From an uncultured Lachnospiraceae bacterium (GTDB lineage: Bacteria > Bacillota > Clostridia > Lachnospirales > Lachnospiraceae), in contig USGM01000009.1 of assembly GCA_900554205.1 (NCBI GenBank), positions 1-52,819 of the forward strand: a stretch of DNA of 52,819 bases, given 5' to 3'. The position numbers and the translations under genes were made by a program. The notes under the pieces are model-generated. The model ran no database searches and was not told the DNA's origin. It was given only the letters and a program-made list of their open reading frames with translations. This document shows, one piece after another, positions 43,714 through 52,772 of this stretch. The stretch's first letter is position 1, and every line of letters begins with the position of its first letter.

Positions 43714-44421
43714 TCATCCTACTCTGTAGCCCTGTCCCCAGACCACCTGCAGATATCTGGGCTCCTGCGGATTTTCTTCAATTTTCTCACGGATGTGGCG
43801 GATGTGCACGGCAACCGTATTGTCAGCCCCGATCGGTGCCATCTTCCATATCTTCTCATAGATCTGCTTATTCGAGAGCACACGCCCCGGCTTCTCCATC
43901 AGAAGATGCAATATCTTATACTCGGTAGGGGTCAGCTCCACCTCGTTTCCCCGGACACGCACGACCTTTGCATTGTCATCGACCTCAAGATCCTTCATTC
44001 TGATGGAGTTATCTTTGTCCGGCTGTCCGTGAAGCCTCTGGTAGCAGCGGATCTGTGCCTGTATCCGCGCCATCGACTCCATGTCGGAGCATTCGCTGTC
44101 CAACAGGTCATCCGCCCCTGCATTCAGCGCAAGAATCCTCAACATCTCCTTGCTTCTCTCCAGAATCGCAATGATGGGCTTGACGCAGCTCTGACGAAGC
44201 TCCGAGAGCACCGTAAGCGCTGATGTCTCATTCCCCGCCTTCGTCTGGAAATCAAACAGCAGGAGCGCCGTATCTCTGTCCTCAAACCGCTCTGCAAGCT
44301 CTTCCCTGTCATCCACCCTTACGACACCGAACCCGCAGCCTATCAGCATATATTCCAATACCTCAGACGCTCCCTCCGCGCCATAGATTAAAATGTTTCC
44401 CTTTGCCATTCTCTCACTCAT
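43714..44421 (-). CDS. Response regulator, OmpR-type, atypical receiver
   Basis: A 235-residue protein with a receiver-like domain and a winged-helix output (ELTPTEYKILHLLMEKPGRVLSNKQIYEKIW, then ADNTVAVHIRHIREKI, and RYLQVVWGQGYRVG). In the receiver a candidate Asp is present (ALLLFDFQT), but the acidic pair at the end of strand 1 is missing (ILIYGAEG) and the Lys is not in the usual context. It may work without phosphorylation. No kinase is adjacent. It follows the ABC permease by 34 bases and may regulate that transporter. Confidence 0.85.
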   Translation of the reverse strand: MSERMAKGNILIYGAEGASEVLEYMLIGCGFGVVRVDDREELAERFEDRDTALLLFDFQTKAGNETSALTVLSELRQSCVKPIIAILERSKEMLRILALNAGADDLLDSECSDMESMARIQAQIRCYQRLHGQPDKDNSIRMKDLEVDDNAKVVRVRGNEVELTPTEYKILHLLMEKPGRVLSNKQIYEKIWKMAPIGADNTVAVHIRHIREKIEENPQEPRYLQVVWGQGYRVG

Positions 44422-44455
44422 ACTCTCACCTTAATCCTGCTTCATTCAATTTCCT

Positions 44456-46720
44456 TCACAGTGTCCCGAATCTAAGAATATATTTCTCCGGCAGCTTTCC
44501 CGTCGGAAGCATCACACGGAAGTTCTGCCCATCCTTCAGAACAATCTGCACACAGGTCACACAACCGCCACGGAATACCCCGCCGCTGATGTCAGAATAC
44601 TCATACGAGATCATTTCCAGCAGTTCCCCGATCTCTGAGCTTTCCGTGACTCTCAGCCATGCTCCGTCATCATAGCTCACAAAGTCAACCCTTTCTGTGC
44701 TGGCAGGATTCACAATCACTTCCGGTGTCTGCGTTTCACTGCCTTCCCCCGCCGGTACCTCATAGACGCTTCTGGCGATCTCCACCAGATCGATCTCATC
44801 ATTCTGGCTATCCCGCCAGCTCAAATAGATACCGAGCCGGATCTCCGCGACGTCCTCCACCGGGACGGGTTCCACATAGGCGGCATAGCCGTATTCCTTC
44901 AGAGCTGCTATTGTATTCTCCATCTCATCATTCACTTCCAGCGACCGGTTGCTTGTATAACGCCCTGTCAGCAGGCTCACCGTACAATATGTCCTGCCGC
45001 CCCCGCTCAGCAGCGCCTCCGGCCGTTCGGCAGCATCTCTGTTATATGCTGCGACAACCGCCTCAGCCATCTCTCTGCTCTGTTCGCTCGTCAATGCAAT
45101 GTAGGCAGTCTCATCGCCGCGCGTGATCTGCATTGAGCTGCATTCCGCCAGAGTCTCATCATCCACCATGTAACTGATTTCCATATATTCGGGAGTCGTC
45201 AGCAGTGCCAGCACGGATTGACTGTGGCGGCTGCTCACAATATACCTCCGGTAATAGCTCCTGCCGTTTTTCAGCGTGACCTTTGCGTAAAATTCCTCCG
45301 CGTAACCGTTCTCGTCGGGCTCTCCGTACGAAACTTTCTCCGGCTCCGACACATCTCTGAGAAAGGCATATGCCGCTTCGGCATTCCGAATGTGAACCTT
45401 CTCGATTGCCGAATCCGGCTCGTTGATACCGCTCCATCCGTTCACATTGGTATATCTGTAGCTGTAAACGGAAATTTCCGCAATCTCCTCCTCTGCCGGA
45501 AGATAACGGTCATAACCCGCCCAGTCCCATTCAAAGGCAAAGCCTGTCAGCAATCCCACTGCCAGCACGGCAAGCATCACGGGCTTACGCCGGAAAAATG
45601 CTTTGAAATCCATGTTGAAAATAACATTCAGAACACCAAATGCCATAACTCCCGCGAGCAATGTGCCAAACACACTCCATGCCAGCGTCCCGTTTGTAAC
45701 TGCCATGAATATCAGCCATCCGCTGAAGGCTGCACACAGAGAACCGACGAACTGTACCGCTAAACAGACAAGCCTGTTCTTCGTCCCCTGCTCTGCCAGC
45801 TCCGAGGGACGCTTCAGATAGGTGACAAACGCAAGGCAGCCAAGCACAAGTGCAATGACCAGGCTGATCAGAACGTTGTGCGAAAGGCCATCTCCTCCCT
45901 CCTCGCAGAATTCATACAGCACATAAACAGCATCCGCAAACGGAGACGCGTGAACCGCGGCATACAGGGATGTGCGCGACTTTGACATCACCGACACAAA
46001 GGTATTCAGATAGGACGCACAAAATGCCTGTACCAGAAGATAGACCGACACGACACCACCGCCCAGCACAGCTGTTGTCACCAGAGTATTCAATACATTT
46101 CCACAGAGCATGACTGCCAGCAGAACCAGATGATAGACCAGCAGGAATGCAACCAGCAGTACAACAGCGAACCGCAGGGATAAGGAGAACAGCTGTCCTC
46201 CGGTCATCGAGCCCTGATACGTCCCCATCTCCTCCGCCGTGACAACCGTCAGTGCCTCAAACTGATTTCTGATCGACGCGAGCCTTACCTCGCCGATCAG
46301 CAGCGTAATCAGCAGACTTACCAGAAAAGGTACGAACCAGATCAGCAGCCCGTTGAGCCACCCCGCAAGGAACAGCGTCCTGCGTTTCACCGGCATGCTG
46401 TGATAGGTATCTGTCATGTTCCGGTGAAACACATACCGGAAGCCAAAAAGTCCGACAATGACAGCCCCGGCGATTGCTATAATGCCAGCCGCAATGGGAA
46501 GCGTGCCGGAGAAAACGTTTGCCAGAATCTGTGCATCCCTGAGCAGCGGCGTTGCCTCTGAACTGTTTATGGACATTGCATTGTAGGTGCGCCTTCCGCT
46601 GTAAATTAGAAATGCCACCGGAATTGCAAGCAGATTTCCGAGAACAGAGAGCGCCAGCATCCATGTCTTATGTCTGAAATCCTCTCTCATTACCTTAGAA
46701 AAGCAATGCTTTGACGTCAT
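44456..46720 (-). CDS. ABC-2-like permease with large extracytoplasmic domain
   Basis: A 754-residue membrane protein: an N-terminal helix, about ten or more transmembrane helices in the first 400 residues, then a soluble region of about 330 residues after FAFEWDWAGYDRYLP. It resembles DUF6449-type permeases found beside YtrA/YtrB. It forms the membrane part of the exporter with the ATPase gene that overlaps its start by 26 bases. The substrate is unknown; related clusters respond to cell-wall antibiotics. Confidence 0.82.
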   Translation of the reverse strand: MTSKHCFSKVMREDFRHKTWMLALSVLGNLLAIPVAFLIYSGRRTYNAMSINSSEATPLLRDAQILANVFSGTLPIAAGIIAIAGAVIVGLFGFRYVFHRNMTDTYHSMPVKRRTLFLAGWLNGLLIWFVPFLVSLLITLLIGEVRLASIRNQFEALTVVTAEEMGTYQGSMTGGQLFSLSLRFAVVLLVAFLLVYHLVLLAVMLCGNVLNTLVTTAVLGGGVVSVYLLVQAFCASYLNTFVSVMSKSRTSLYAAVHASPFADAVYVLYEFCEEGGDGLSHNVLISLVIALVLGCLAFVTYLKRPSELAEQGTKNRLVCLAVQFVGSLCAAFSGWLIFMAVTNGTLAWSVFGTLLAGVMAFGVLNVIFNMDFKAFFRRKPVMLAVLAVGLLTGFAFEWDWAGYDRYLPAEEEIAEISVYSYRYTNVNGWSGINEPDSAIEKVHIRNAEAAYAFLRDVSEPEKVSYGEPDENGYAEEFYAKVTLKNGRSYYRRYIVSSRHSQSVLALLTTPEYMEISYMVDDETLAECSSMQITRGDETAYIALTSEQSREMAEAVVAAYNRDAAERPEALLSGGGRTYCTVSLLTGRYTSNRSLEVNDEMENTIAALKEYGYAAYVEPVPVEDVAEIRLGIYLSWRDSQNDEIDLVEIARSVYEVPAGEGSETQTPEVIVNPASTERVDFVSYDDGAWLRVTESSEIGELLEMISYEYSDISGGVFRGGCVTCVQIVLKDGQNFRVMLPTGKLPEKYILRFGTL

Positions 46721-47597
46721 ATCCCTTCACCTCCGTTTCACTGATAAAGATTTCCTCGAGCGACAGGGGAAGCAGCTCATAAAAGACCGGATTCAGCTGC
46801 TCCATAAATTCCAGAATCTTTTCCTTGTCTCCCCTCACTGTCACCGTGTAAAGAGATCCTCTGTTATCTATCGTCACAACCTCAAGGCCGCTCCGTATCT
46901 TCTGCAGCATCTCATCCTCCCGGATCACGCATTGCAGCTTGTGGATGTTCAGCTTCATATCATCAATATCCTTCTCCAGCAGAATGCCGCCTCTGTGGAG
47001 CAGTCCGACATATTCACAGATGTCCTCCAGCTCCCGCAGATTGTGAGAGGCGATGACCGGGGTCAGCCCCCTTTCATCCATCTCCTTGACAAACAGCGCC
47101 TTCACCGCCTGCCGCATCACAGGGTCAAGCCCGTCAAAGGTCTCGTCGCACAGCAGATATTTTGTATTCGCGCAGATTCCACAGATTACGGAAAGCTGCT
47201 TTTTCATGCCCTTGGAGAAAGTATTCACCTTGCGCTTTTCATCCAGTCCGAATTTCTCCATCAGGCTCTTCCACTTCGCCTCGTCAAACGACGGATAACA
47301 GGTCTGGTATAATTTCAGCATATCGACCGGCGTACCGCTGCGGAAATAATACTGATCGTCGGAAATGTAAAATATTTTCTTTTTCACTGCCGGATTGTCA
47401 TACACCGGTTCGCCGTCAACAAGGATTTCTCCCTCCTCCGGCTTCAGCACGCCGCTGAGCATCCTCATAAAGGTGGACTTTCCGGCGCCGTTCGTCCCGA
47501 TCAGTCCAAACACATGTCCGTCCTCGATCTTCGCGTTGATATGATCTATCGCCTTGATACTTTCAAAGCTCTTGCTCAAATTTTTTACCTCAATCAT
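46695..47597 (-). CDS. ABC transporter ATP-binding protein (YtrB-like)
   Basis: A 300-residue ATPase: Walker A GTNGAGKST, signature FSKGMKKQ (a variant of LSGGQ), Walker B YLLCDETFDGLD, switch His in VIASHNL, and a C-terminal extension ending in EEIFI. The start overlaps the GntR gene stop by four bases (ATGA). It drives the permease encoded next. Confidence 0.93.
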   Translation of the reverse strand: MIEVKNLSKSFESIKAIDHINAKIEDGHVFGLIGTNGAGKSTFMRMLSGVLKPEEGEILVDGEPVYDNPAVKKKIFYISDDQYYFRSGTPVDMLKLYQTCYPSFDEAKWKSLMEKFGLDEKRKVNTFSKGMKKQLSVICGICANTKYLLCDETFDGLDPVMRQAVKALFVKEMDERGLTPVIASHNLRELEDICEYVGLLHRGGILLEKDIDDMKLNIHKLQCVIREDEMLQKIRSGLEVVTIDNRGSLYTVTVRGDKEKILEFMEQLNPVFYELLPLSLEEIFISETEVKGYDVKALLF

Positions 47598-47965
47598 TTA
47601 AGCCCCTCCCCAAAGGCCCGGTCCAGCTCTGCCTTAAGCTCCTCAGCCCCCAGACCTGCCTCCTTTGCACGTTCCGTCACCTGCCGCCACTCGTCCAGCA
47701 TCTTTTTCTTTTTGCCTTCCCGCCACTCGCTCTCGGGCGCCACAAAGCTTCCTCTGCCGGATACCGCATAGAGATAACCCTCCTGCTCGAGCTGGTTATA
47801 CGCACGCTGGATTGTGTTCGGATTGACAGCAAGCTCAACGCCCATGGATCTCACGCTGGGCATCTTCGCATCCGGCTCCAGCGCGCCGCCGACAATCAGC
47901 CTTTCCAGCTTTTCCACGACCTGTTCATAGATCGGTCTCTTGTCCCTGTAGTCCAGCAGAATCAT
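47594..47965 (-). CDS. GntR-family repressor, YtrA type
   Basis: A 123-residue regulator with a winged helix (RDKRPIYEQVVEKLERLIVGG, KMPSVRSMGVELAVNPNTIQRAYNQLEQEGYLYAVSGRGSFV) and a short helical tail, the YtrA size class. ATG 47965 with GGGGAGA upstream is preferred to a longer reading from 48037. It probably represses its own ABC operon through the inverted repeat at 48038-48068. Confidence 0.93.
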   Translation of the reverse strand: MILLDYRDKRPIYEQVVEKLERLIVGGALEPDAKMPSVRSMGVELAVNPNTIQRAYNQLEQEGYLYAVSGRGSFVAPESEWREGKKKKMLDEWRQVTERAKEAGLGAEELKAELDRAFGEGLK

Positions 47966-48037
47966 GGTTTTATCTCCCCTTTCCGTTCCGCAGCTATCAC
48001 AGCTTGGAATCCTTGTGTCTCCTGTGTATCGCGGCAT

Positions 48038-48068
48038 CTAAGCGTATTATGCTTCTTAATACACTTAG
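48038..48068. promoter_or_regulatory. Inverted-repeat operator for the YtrA-type repressor
   Basis: CTAAGCGTATTA (48038-48049) and TAATACACTTAG (48057-48068) are inverted copies with one mismatch, separated by seven bases. The site begins directly after the -10 and covers the start point, as expected for repression by a GntR/YtrA protein. Confidence 0.75.
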
Positions 48069-48097
48069 ATAATAGTACAGCTCCTCTGCATTGTCAA
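48069..48097 (-). promoter_or_regulatory. Promoter of the GntR-ABC operon
   Basis: A perfect -35 TTGACA (48092-48097), a 17-base spacer, and a -10 TATTAT (48069-48074), on the minus strand. Confidence 0.85.
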
Positions 48098-48183
48098 GAA
48101 TTATTTCTCCGTTTGCTTTTTTCTATTATCTATGGTAGTTTGTTATCATGTAGAAACTTAATTTATCAGACAGGAGGATTATT

Positions 48184-49995
48184 ATGAGTACTAATAAAAA
48201 CCGCATTCCTCTTAGGAGCGAGGTTGCCGTGGAGAACACATGGGCTCTCGAAGACCTGTATGCCTCCGAGGAAGAATGGAAAAAACACCTTGCCGCCACG
48301 AGGGAAAGTCTCTCCGCAATCACAGCCTGCAAGGGAAAGCTGGGCACATCCAGCGCCAGTCTTCTTACCTTTTTCAAACTTCAGGATGAACTCGAGATCG
48401 CACTGGATCGTCTGGCACGCTACGCATCCTGCAAAGCGGATGAGGACACGAAAAACACTGCAAACCTTGCAATCAGGGAACTGTCCTCCAGCTTCCAGAT
48501 AGAGGTCAGCGGTGCCCTTTCCTTCGCCGAGCCTGAAATTCTGGAGATACCGGACGACACCTTAAACCGCTTCTTTGATGAGGAACCGGCTCTCTCCGTT
48601 TACAGGCGTGCCATCAACAGCATCCGCCGCAAGAAGGCTCACATTCTCTCGAATGCCGAGGAGCGGATCATGGCAGCTGCAGGTGAAATGCGTCAGGCGC
48701 CGGGGCAGATCAACGGTCTGCTTTTAAATGCGGATCTCACCTTCCCGGACATCACGGACTCCAACGGCGAAAAGCTGCCCGTGACAAGCGGAAGCTTTAT
48801 CCCGCTGATGCAGCATCCTGACAAAAACGTGCGGAAGGCTGCCTTTGAATCTCTCTACAGTACCTACGAAAAAACGAAAAACACCTCCGCCGCGCTGCTG
48901 TCTGCCCAGATGAAGCAGCTTCAGTTCAATGCCGATATGAGACATTACAATTCCACTCTGGAGGCGGCTCTGGATCGTACAGAGGTCGATCCCGCCGTCT
49001 ACCGGAACCTGATCGAAGCCGTACATGAAAGCATGGGCTCCATGCATAAATATGTCCGTCTGCGCAAGAAACTCCTGAAGCTGGATGAGCTGAATATGTA
49101 TGATCTGTATGTGCCCATGGTGGCAAGCGCTGACCGGGAGATTTCGTTTGAAACCGCTAAGGAGAATGTGCTGAAAGCGATGTCCGTGCTGGGCGACGAC
49201 TATGTGGCGATCTTAAAGGAGGGCTTTGAAAACCGCTGGATCGACGTATATGAGAACGTCGGAAAGAGAAGCGGAGCCTACTCCTCCGGCTGCCGCGTCC
49301 ATCCTCTTGTGCTGTTAAACCACAAGAATAACTTAGATTGTGAATTTACCCTTGCGCACGAAATGGGACATGCCCTGCATTCCTATCTGTCAAATAAAAA
49401 TCAGCCGGTCATCGACTCCAGCTATGTGATCTTCGTGGCGGAGGTGGCTTCCACCTGCAACGAGGCGCTGCTCATGCAGTACCTGTTAGGCCAGACCACG
49501 GACAGACTGGAACGCGCCCACTTGATCAACTACTTCCTCGAGCAGTTCAGAGGAACGCTCTACCGCCAGACGATGTTTGCCGAGTTCGAGTTAAAGCTGA
49601 GCGAAATGAATGCCGCCGGTGAGAGCATCAACGCCGATTCCGCAAGCAAGGTATATCACGACCTCATCCAGCTCTACTTCGGTGACGCTATCACACATGA
49701 CAGCTACATCGATCTGGAATGGGCGAGAATCCCCCATTTCTACTATAACTTCTATGTATACCAGTACGCGACTGGCTTCTCCGCAGCCATAGCGCTGTCA
49801 CAGAAGATATTAAAGGAGGGCGCTCCCGCCGTGGAGGCATATAAGAAGAACTTCCTAAGTGCAGGCTGTTCCAAAGATCCGGTATCGATCCTGAAGGATG
49901 CCGGTGTCGATATGTCTACCAAGAAGCCCGTCGAGGATGCCTTAAAGCTGTTTGACAGTCTGCTCGACGAAATGGAAGAGCTGATGCGTGAATAA
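48184..49995 (+). CDS. pepF: Oligoendopeptidase F (M3 peptidase)
   Basis: A 603-residue cytoplasmic zinc peptidase of the M3B family. The active site HEMGH lies in EFTLAHEMGHALHSYL, followed by the downstream Glu ligand in FVAEVASTCNEAL. The N-terminal helical domain has the usual LEDLYASEEEW start, and the size is typical for PepF. It cleaves short oligopeptides. AGGAGG lies nine bases before the ATG. It is divergent from the GntR operon and ends in a strong bidirectional terminator. Confidence 0.96.
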   Translation: MSTNKNRIPLRSEVAVENTWALEDLYASEEEWKKHLAATRESLSAITACKGKLGTSSASLLTFFKLQDELEIALDRLARYASCKADEDTKNTANLAIRELSSSFQIEVSGALSFAEPEILEIPDDTLNRFFDEEPALSVYRRAINSIRRKKAHILSNAEERIMAAAGEMRQAPGQINGLLLNADLTFPDITDSNGEKLPVTSGSFIPLMQHPDKNVRKAAFESLYSTYEKTKNTSAALLSAQMKQLQFNADMRHYNSTLEAALDRTEVDPAVYRNLIEAVHESMGSMHKYVRLRKKLLKLDELNMYDLYVPMVASADREISFETAKENVLKAMSVLGDDYVAILKEGFENRWIDVYENVGKRSGAYSSGCRVHPLVLLNHKNNLDCEFTLAHEMGHALHSYLSNKNQPVIDSSYVIFVAEVASTCNEALLMQYLLGQTTDRLERAHLINYFLEQFRGTLYRQTMFAEFELKLSEMNAAGESINADSASKVYHDLIQLYFGDAITHDSYIDLEWARIPHFYYNFYVYQYATGFSAAIALSQKILKEGAPAVEAYKKNFLSAGCSKDPVSILKDAGVDMSTKKPVEDALKLFDSLLDEMEELMRE

Positions 49996-50004
49996 CAAAA
50001 AATC

Positions 50005-50046
50005 ACAGGCATGGATAGCCCATAAAGCTGCCATGCCTGTTTTTTG
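50005..50046. terminator. Bidirectional intrinsic terminator
   Basis: A perfect 10-bp stem (50005-50014 with 50031-50040) lies between the convergent ends of pepF and the propeller-SBP gene. TTTTTT follows on the plus strand and GATTTTTTG on the minus strand. Confidence 0.9.
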
Positions 50047-50047
50047 G

Positions 50048-52378
50048 TTATTTTTCGTCCAGATACAACTGGATCCGGCGGTCAATGATCTCGGCAACTG
50101 TCTCCGCGCTCTTGTCACCGTTAAAATAGCCTTCCGCCTCCTCCCATATAACATTCTTTAAATCCTGATAATCGGGAGGTCCCGGAACGCACCGCTCCAG
50201 ATAGTCGCTCCAGTCCTGCAGGGTGGTACTGCCGTCCGGCTTTTGGATTGCCTTCTCTCCATCCCAGTAAATGCCTTCCCCGGTTTCCCTGTAGAGAGGA
50301 CTCTCCTTCGATATTCTGCAGATCGATAGGATTGTCACATTTTCCGGCCTCAGCTGCTGTATCTCCTGACTTTTCAGCGTCTCAAAGTAAAAGGCAACTG
50401 CCTCCGGGTTCGCAGCATTTTTATTCACCGCCACGATGCCTTCACACTTGACATAATTCCCGCAGTCTCCGTCCGTTGGCAGTCCGACAAAGAAGTAGTC
50501 ATCCCCATATCTCTCATAGGTATCATTGATCGAAGCCAAATTGCTCCCCGGCCAGAGATCGGCAATCGTCTCACCGATACCGAGTCTGCTGCCCGGTCCC
50601 GGGTCTACATCCCCATATTCTTTTGCATACTCAATCATCTTTAAGAATATCTCATCGTCAAAATGACTTTCCCCATTCTCCCAGTCAATCAGCACCGAAT
50701 TATTCAGACCGTATTCCACAAAAAAGGACAGCACGGCTCTCTGGCCAAAGCTGCCGTCTCTCTGACAGATAAAGCCGGTAAAGTTTCCGGTGTCCAAAAG
50801 TGCCATCAGATCATCCAGTGTCCAACTGTCCTCCTGCCAGATTTCCTTCAGGGTAATCAAAGTCTCGGGCGAAATCTCCGGCGGCAGTCCGTACAGATGT
50901 CCGTCCACGGTTCCCAGACCGATGGCGCCCGGAAGAACCTGCTCCAGCGTCTCCTCATGGATCACAGAATCCAGCTCCATCAGCAGTCCCTTCTGCACAA
51001 ACAAGTCAAAATCCTCTCTCGAAAGATAGAGAATATCCGGTCCCCCTCCTGCCACTATTTCCGCAATCATCCTATTCCGGTAATCCGCTGTTGACTCCCC
51101 TGCTCGATAGACATAGCTGAGATTGGGATTTCTTCTTGACGCCACGGCTGCACAGGTCTCCACCTTCCTGACTCCTGTGCTCAGCATACTCGTCACTTGC
51201 AGCGCGTCCTGCTTCTCTATCTCCTCACGGCTCATGGCAGTGACCCAGTCCTCAGAGTTTTCCGCTATTTTGCCATACATCCTGAAAACCGACTCTCCGC
51301 TGTCCAATATGGTAAACATTGTCTGGAACAATGTGCTCACACCGTTCTCTCCAAAGTCAAAGACCTTCACCCGCTCGCCGCTCTCTATGTTCCATCTCAC
51401 AATACCGTCCGGTGCAGCATAATAAAACTCATTGCCCCACAGCCCATAAACCTGCTTCCAGTTCTGTTCCTCTACCTCCGCAAGTGTTTTCAGTCTCTGT
51501 GCTTCCGGGTCAAACCACATCATTCGGGTTCTTCCTGCCTGTAGATCCCGAACCGCAAAAATCAATTCACCATCCTCCGTCCGCGCCGGAGGATCTACAT
51601 ACTCCTGCTCCCCAAATCTCTGCTCTGCCAGAAGTTTTCCTTCTCTGTCGAATACATACAGTTCTCTGTTGGGGTTCTCTGAATTTCCCGAGCGGACATA
51701 AATATTGCCGGAGACATCATAATCGCATTCCGTATCCGCCAGAGTCAACGCTTCTTCATCCTTGAAAATACCTTTTTCGAGAAACTGCTCACGGACATCT
51801 GTTACCTCAGCGGGTGTGCCGTCCAATGCCGAAGTAACGATCTGAATTTTTGAGAAAAAGAATCCCTTCTCCGCATCCACTGCCCTTCTGGTAAGCAGGA
51901 TGGCATATCTGCCGTCCGCCGTCATATCCATATCGTCTATGTATGCAAAACCTACGGTTTCCACATCGCCGGAATCTGCCTCAAGTCCAATGTTTTCCAT
52001 TGTCAGCTCGATCATTTCGCGCTGGCCACTCTCCACATCGTATACCTCTGCATACTGCTTTCGCCGTTCAAGCTCCTCCCCGATATAATAGGTATGACGC
52101 CGAAGCCATTTCCCGGCACAGCCCCCTTCTTCCTTAACCTCGTGATTTTCGGCTTCCGCCTCCACCTCAGGCACCAGACCTTCCCGCTGCATCGGAAGGT
52201 ATTTTTCCGCCCAGAGCTCCTGCTGCTCTGCTTCCTTCTGCGCCTCGGCAAAGCCTTTGCTCCTCCAGTCGATCTGGTCGATCTTCTGCTCCGTCTCCTC
52301 GCTGACAGCAGCCTGTCCACAGCCGCACAGACAAAAAACGAGGAAAATCAAAGACAAATAGCCATAAAGTTTCTTCAT
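50048..52378 (-). CDS. Lipoprotein: propeller-like region plus solute-binding domain (copy 2)
   Basis: A 776-residue relative of the protein at 20.1 kb. The signal peptide ends LCGC (Cys20). A Glu/Gln-rich stretch follows, then beta-propeller-like repeats (about residues 90-400: DMTADGRYAILLTRR, SGNIYVRSGN, LWGNEFYYAAPDGIVRW) and an SBP_bac_1-like domain (GGGPDILYLSREDFDLF, DGHLYGLPPEISPETLI, LIDWENGESHF). It ends RIQLYLDEK, as copy 1 ends RVQLYLDER. GGGGGA lies before the ATG. No transporter genes adjoin it. It may sense an extracellular solute or feed a distant permease. Confidence 0.85.
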   Translation of the reverse strand: MKKLYGYLSLIFLVFCLCGCGQAAVSEETEQKIDQIDWRSKGFAEAQKEAEQQELWAEKYLPMQREGLVPEVEAEAENHEVKEEGGCAGKWLRRHTYYIGEELERRKQYAEVYDVESGQREMIELTMENIGLEADSGDVETVGFAYIDDMDMTADGRYAILLTRRAVDAEKGFFFSKIQIVTSALDGTPAEVTDVREQFLEKGIFKDEEALTLADTECDYDVSGNIYVRSGNSENPNRELYVFDREGKLLAEQRFGEQEYVDPPARTEDGELIFAVRDLQAGRTRMMWFDPEAQRLKTLAEVEEQNWKQVYGLWGNEFYYAAPDGIVRWNIESGERVKVFDFGENGVSTLFQTMFTILDSGESVFRMYGKIAENSEDWVTAMSREEIEKQDALQVTSMLSTGVRKVETCAAVASRRNPNLSYVYRAGESTADYRNRMIAEIVAGGGPDILYLSREDFDLFVQKGLLMELDSVIHEETLEQVLPGAIGLGTVDGHLYGLPPEISPETLITLKEIWQEDSWTLDDLMALLDTGNFTGFICQRDGSFGQRAVLSFFVEYGLNNSVLIDWENGESHFDDEIFLKMIEYAKEYGDVDPGPGSRLGIGETIADLWPGSNLASINDTYERYGDDYFFVGLPTDGDCGNYVKCEGIVAVNKNAANPEAVAFYFETLKSQEIQQLRPENVTILSICRISKESPLYRETGEGIYWDGEKAIQKPDGSTTLQDWSDYLERCVPGPPDYQDLKNVIWEEAEGYFNGDKSAETVAEIIDRRIQLYLDEK

Positions 52379-52530
52379 GCCAATCCCCCTGCATCCGTTT
52401 GATATTCTTCCCTTTATAATTATATTTCATTAAAAGCGTAACATATTTTCCCTTTGATGTAAATGTATCTATTCTATACCAAGTTCTCTCTTCCCACGCA
52501 TGGTTCTGCTTCTATGCATTCCAGCAGCGA
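52379..52530. other. Leader and spacer upstream of propeller-SBP copy 2
   Basis: AT-rich in its first half, with TATAAT- and TATAAA-like boxes on the minus strand about 40 bases before the gene start but no convincing -35. The rest, up to the tandem repeats, shows nothing recognisable. Confidence 0.4.
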
Positions 52531-52726
52531 CTCCGGGTATGACTGCCCGCTTTTCTCCCCTATACCCTCCGACAACGGCAACTCTGGGTATGACTGCCTG
52601 CTTTTCTCCCCTATACCCTCCGGCAACGGCAACTCCGGGTATGACTGTCTGCTTTTCTCCCCCATACCCTCCGGCAACGGCAACTCTGGGTATGACTGCC
52701 TGCTTTTCTCCCCTATACCCTCCGAC
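52531..52726. repeat. 51-bp tandem repeat, 3.8 copies
   Basis: Three full units (52531-52581, 52582-52632, 52633-52683) and a 43-base partial one, differing by a few bases each. Every unit holds GGGTAT and, 21 bases on, its reverse complement ATACCC. Two minus-strand frames stay open because 51 is a multiple of three, but no ribosome site is seen and the frames run through a terminator, so I treat it as intergenic. Confidence 0.9.
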
Positions 52727-52728
52727 GT

Positions 52729-52759
52729 AAAAAAGGGCAGCGCCTGTGCGGTGCTGCCC
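52729..52759 (-). terminator. Intrinsic terminator of the gene at the right edge
   Basis: On the minus strand GGGCAGC pairs with GCTGCCC (stem extends to ten with one mismatch), followed by TTTTTT. It lies 13 bases past the stop of the partial CDS. Confidence 0.9.
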
Positions 52760-52772
52760 TCTTCCATACCTA

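Noticed and set aside
52531..52726. CRISPR array
   Set aside because: Units are contiguous tandem copies with no unique spacers and no cas genes.
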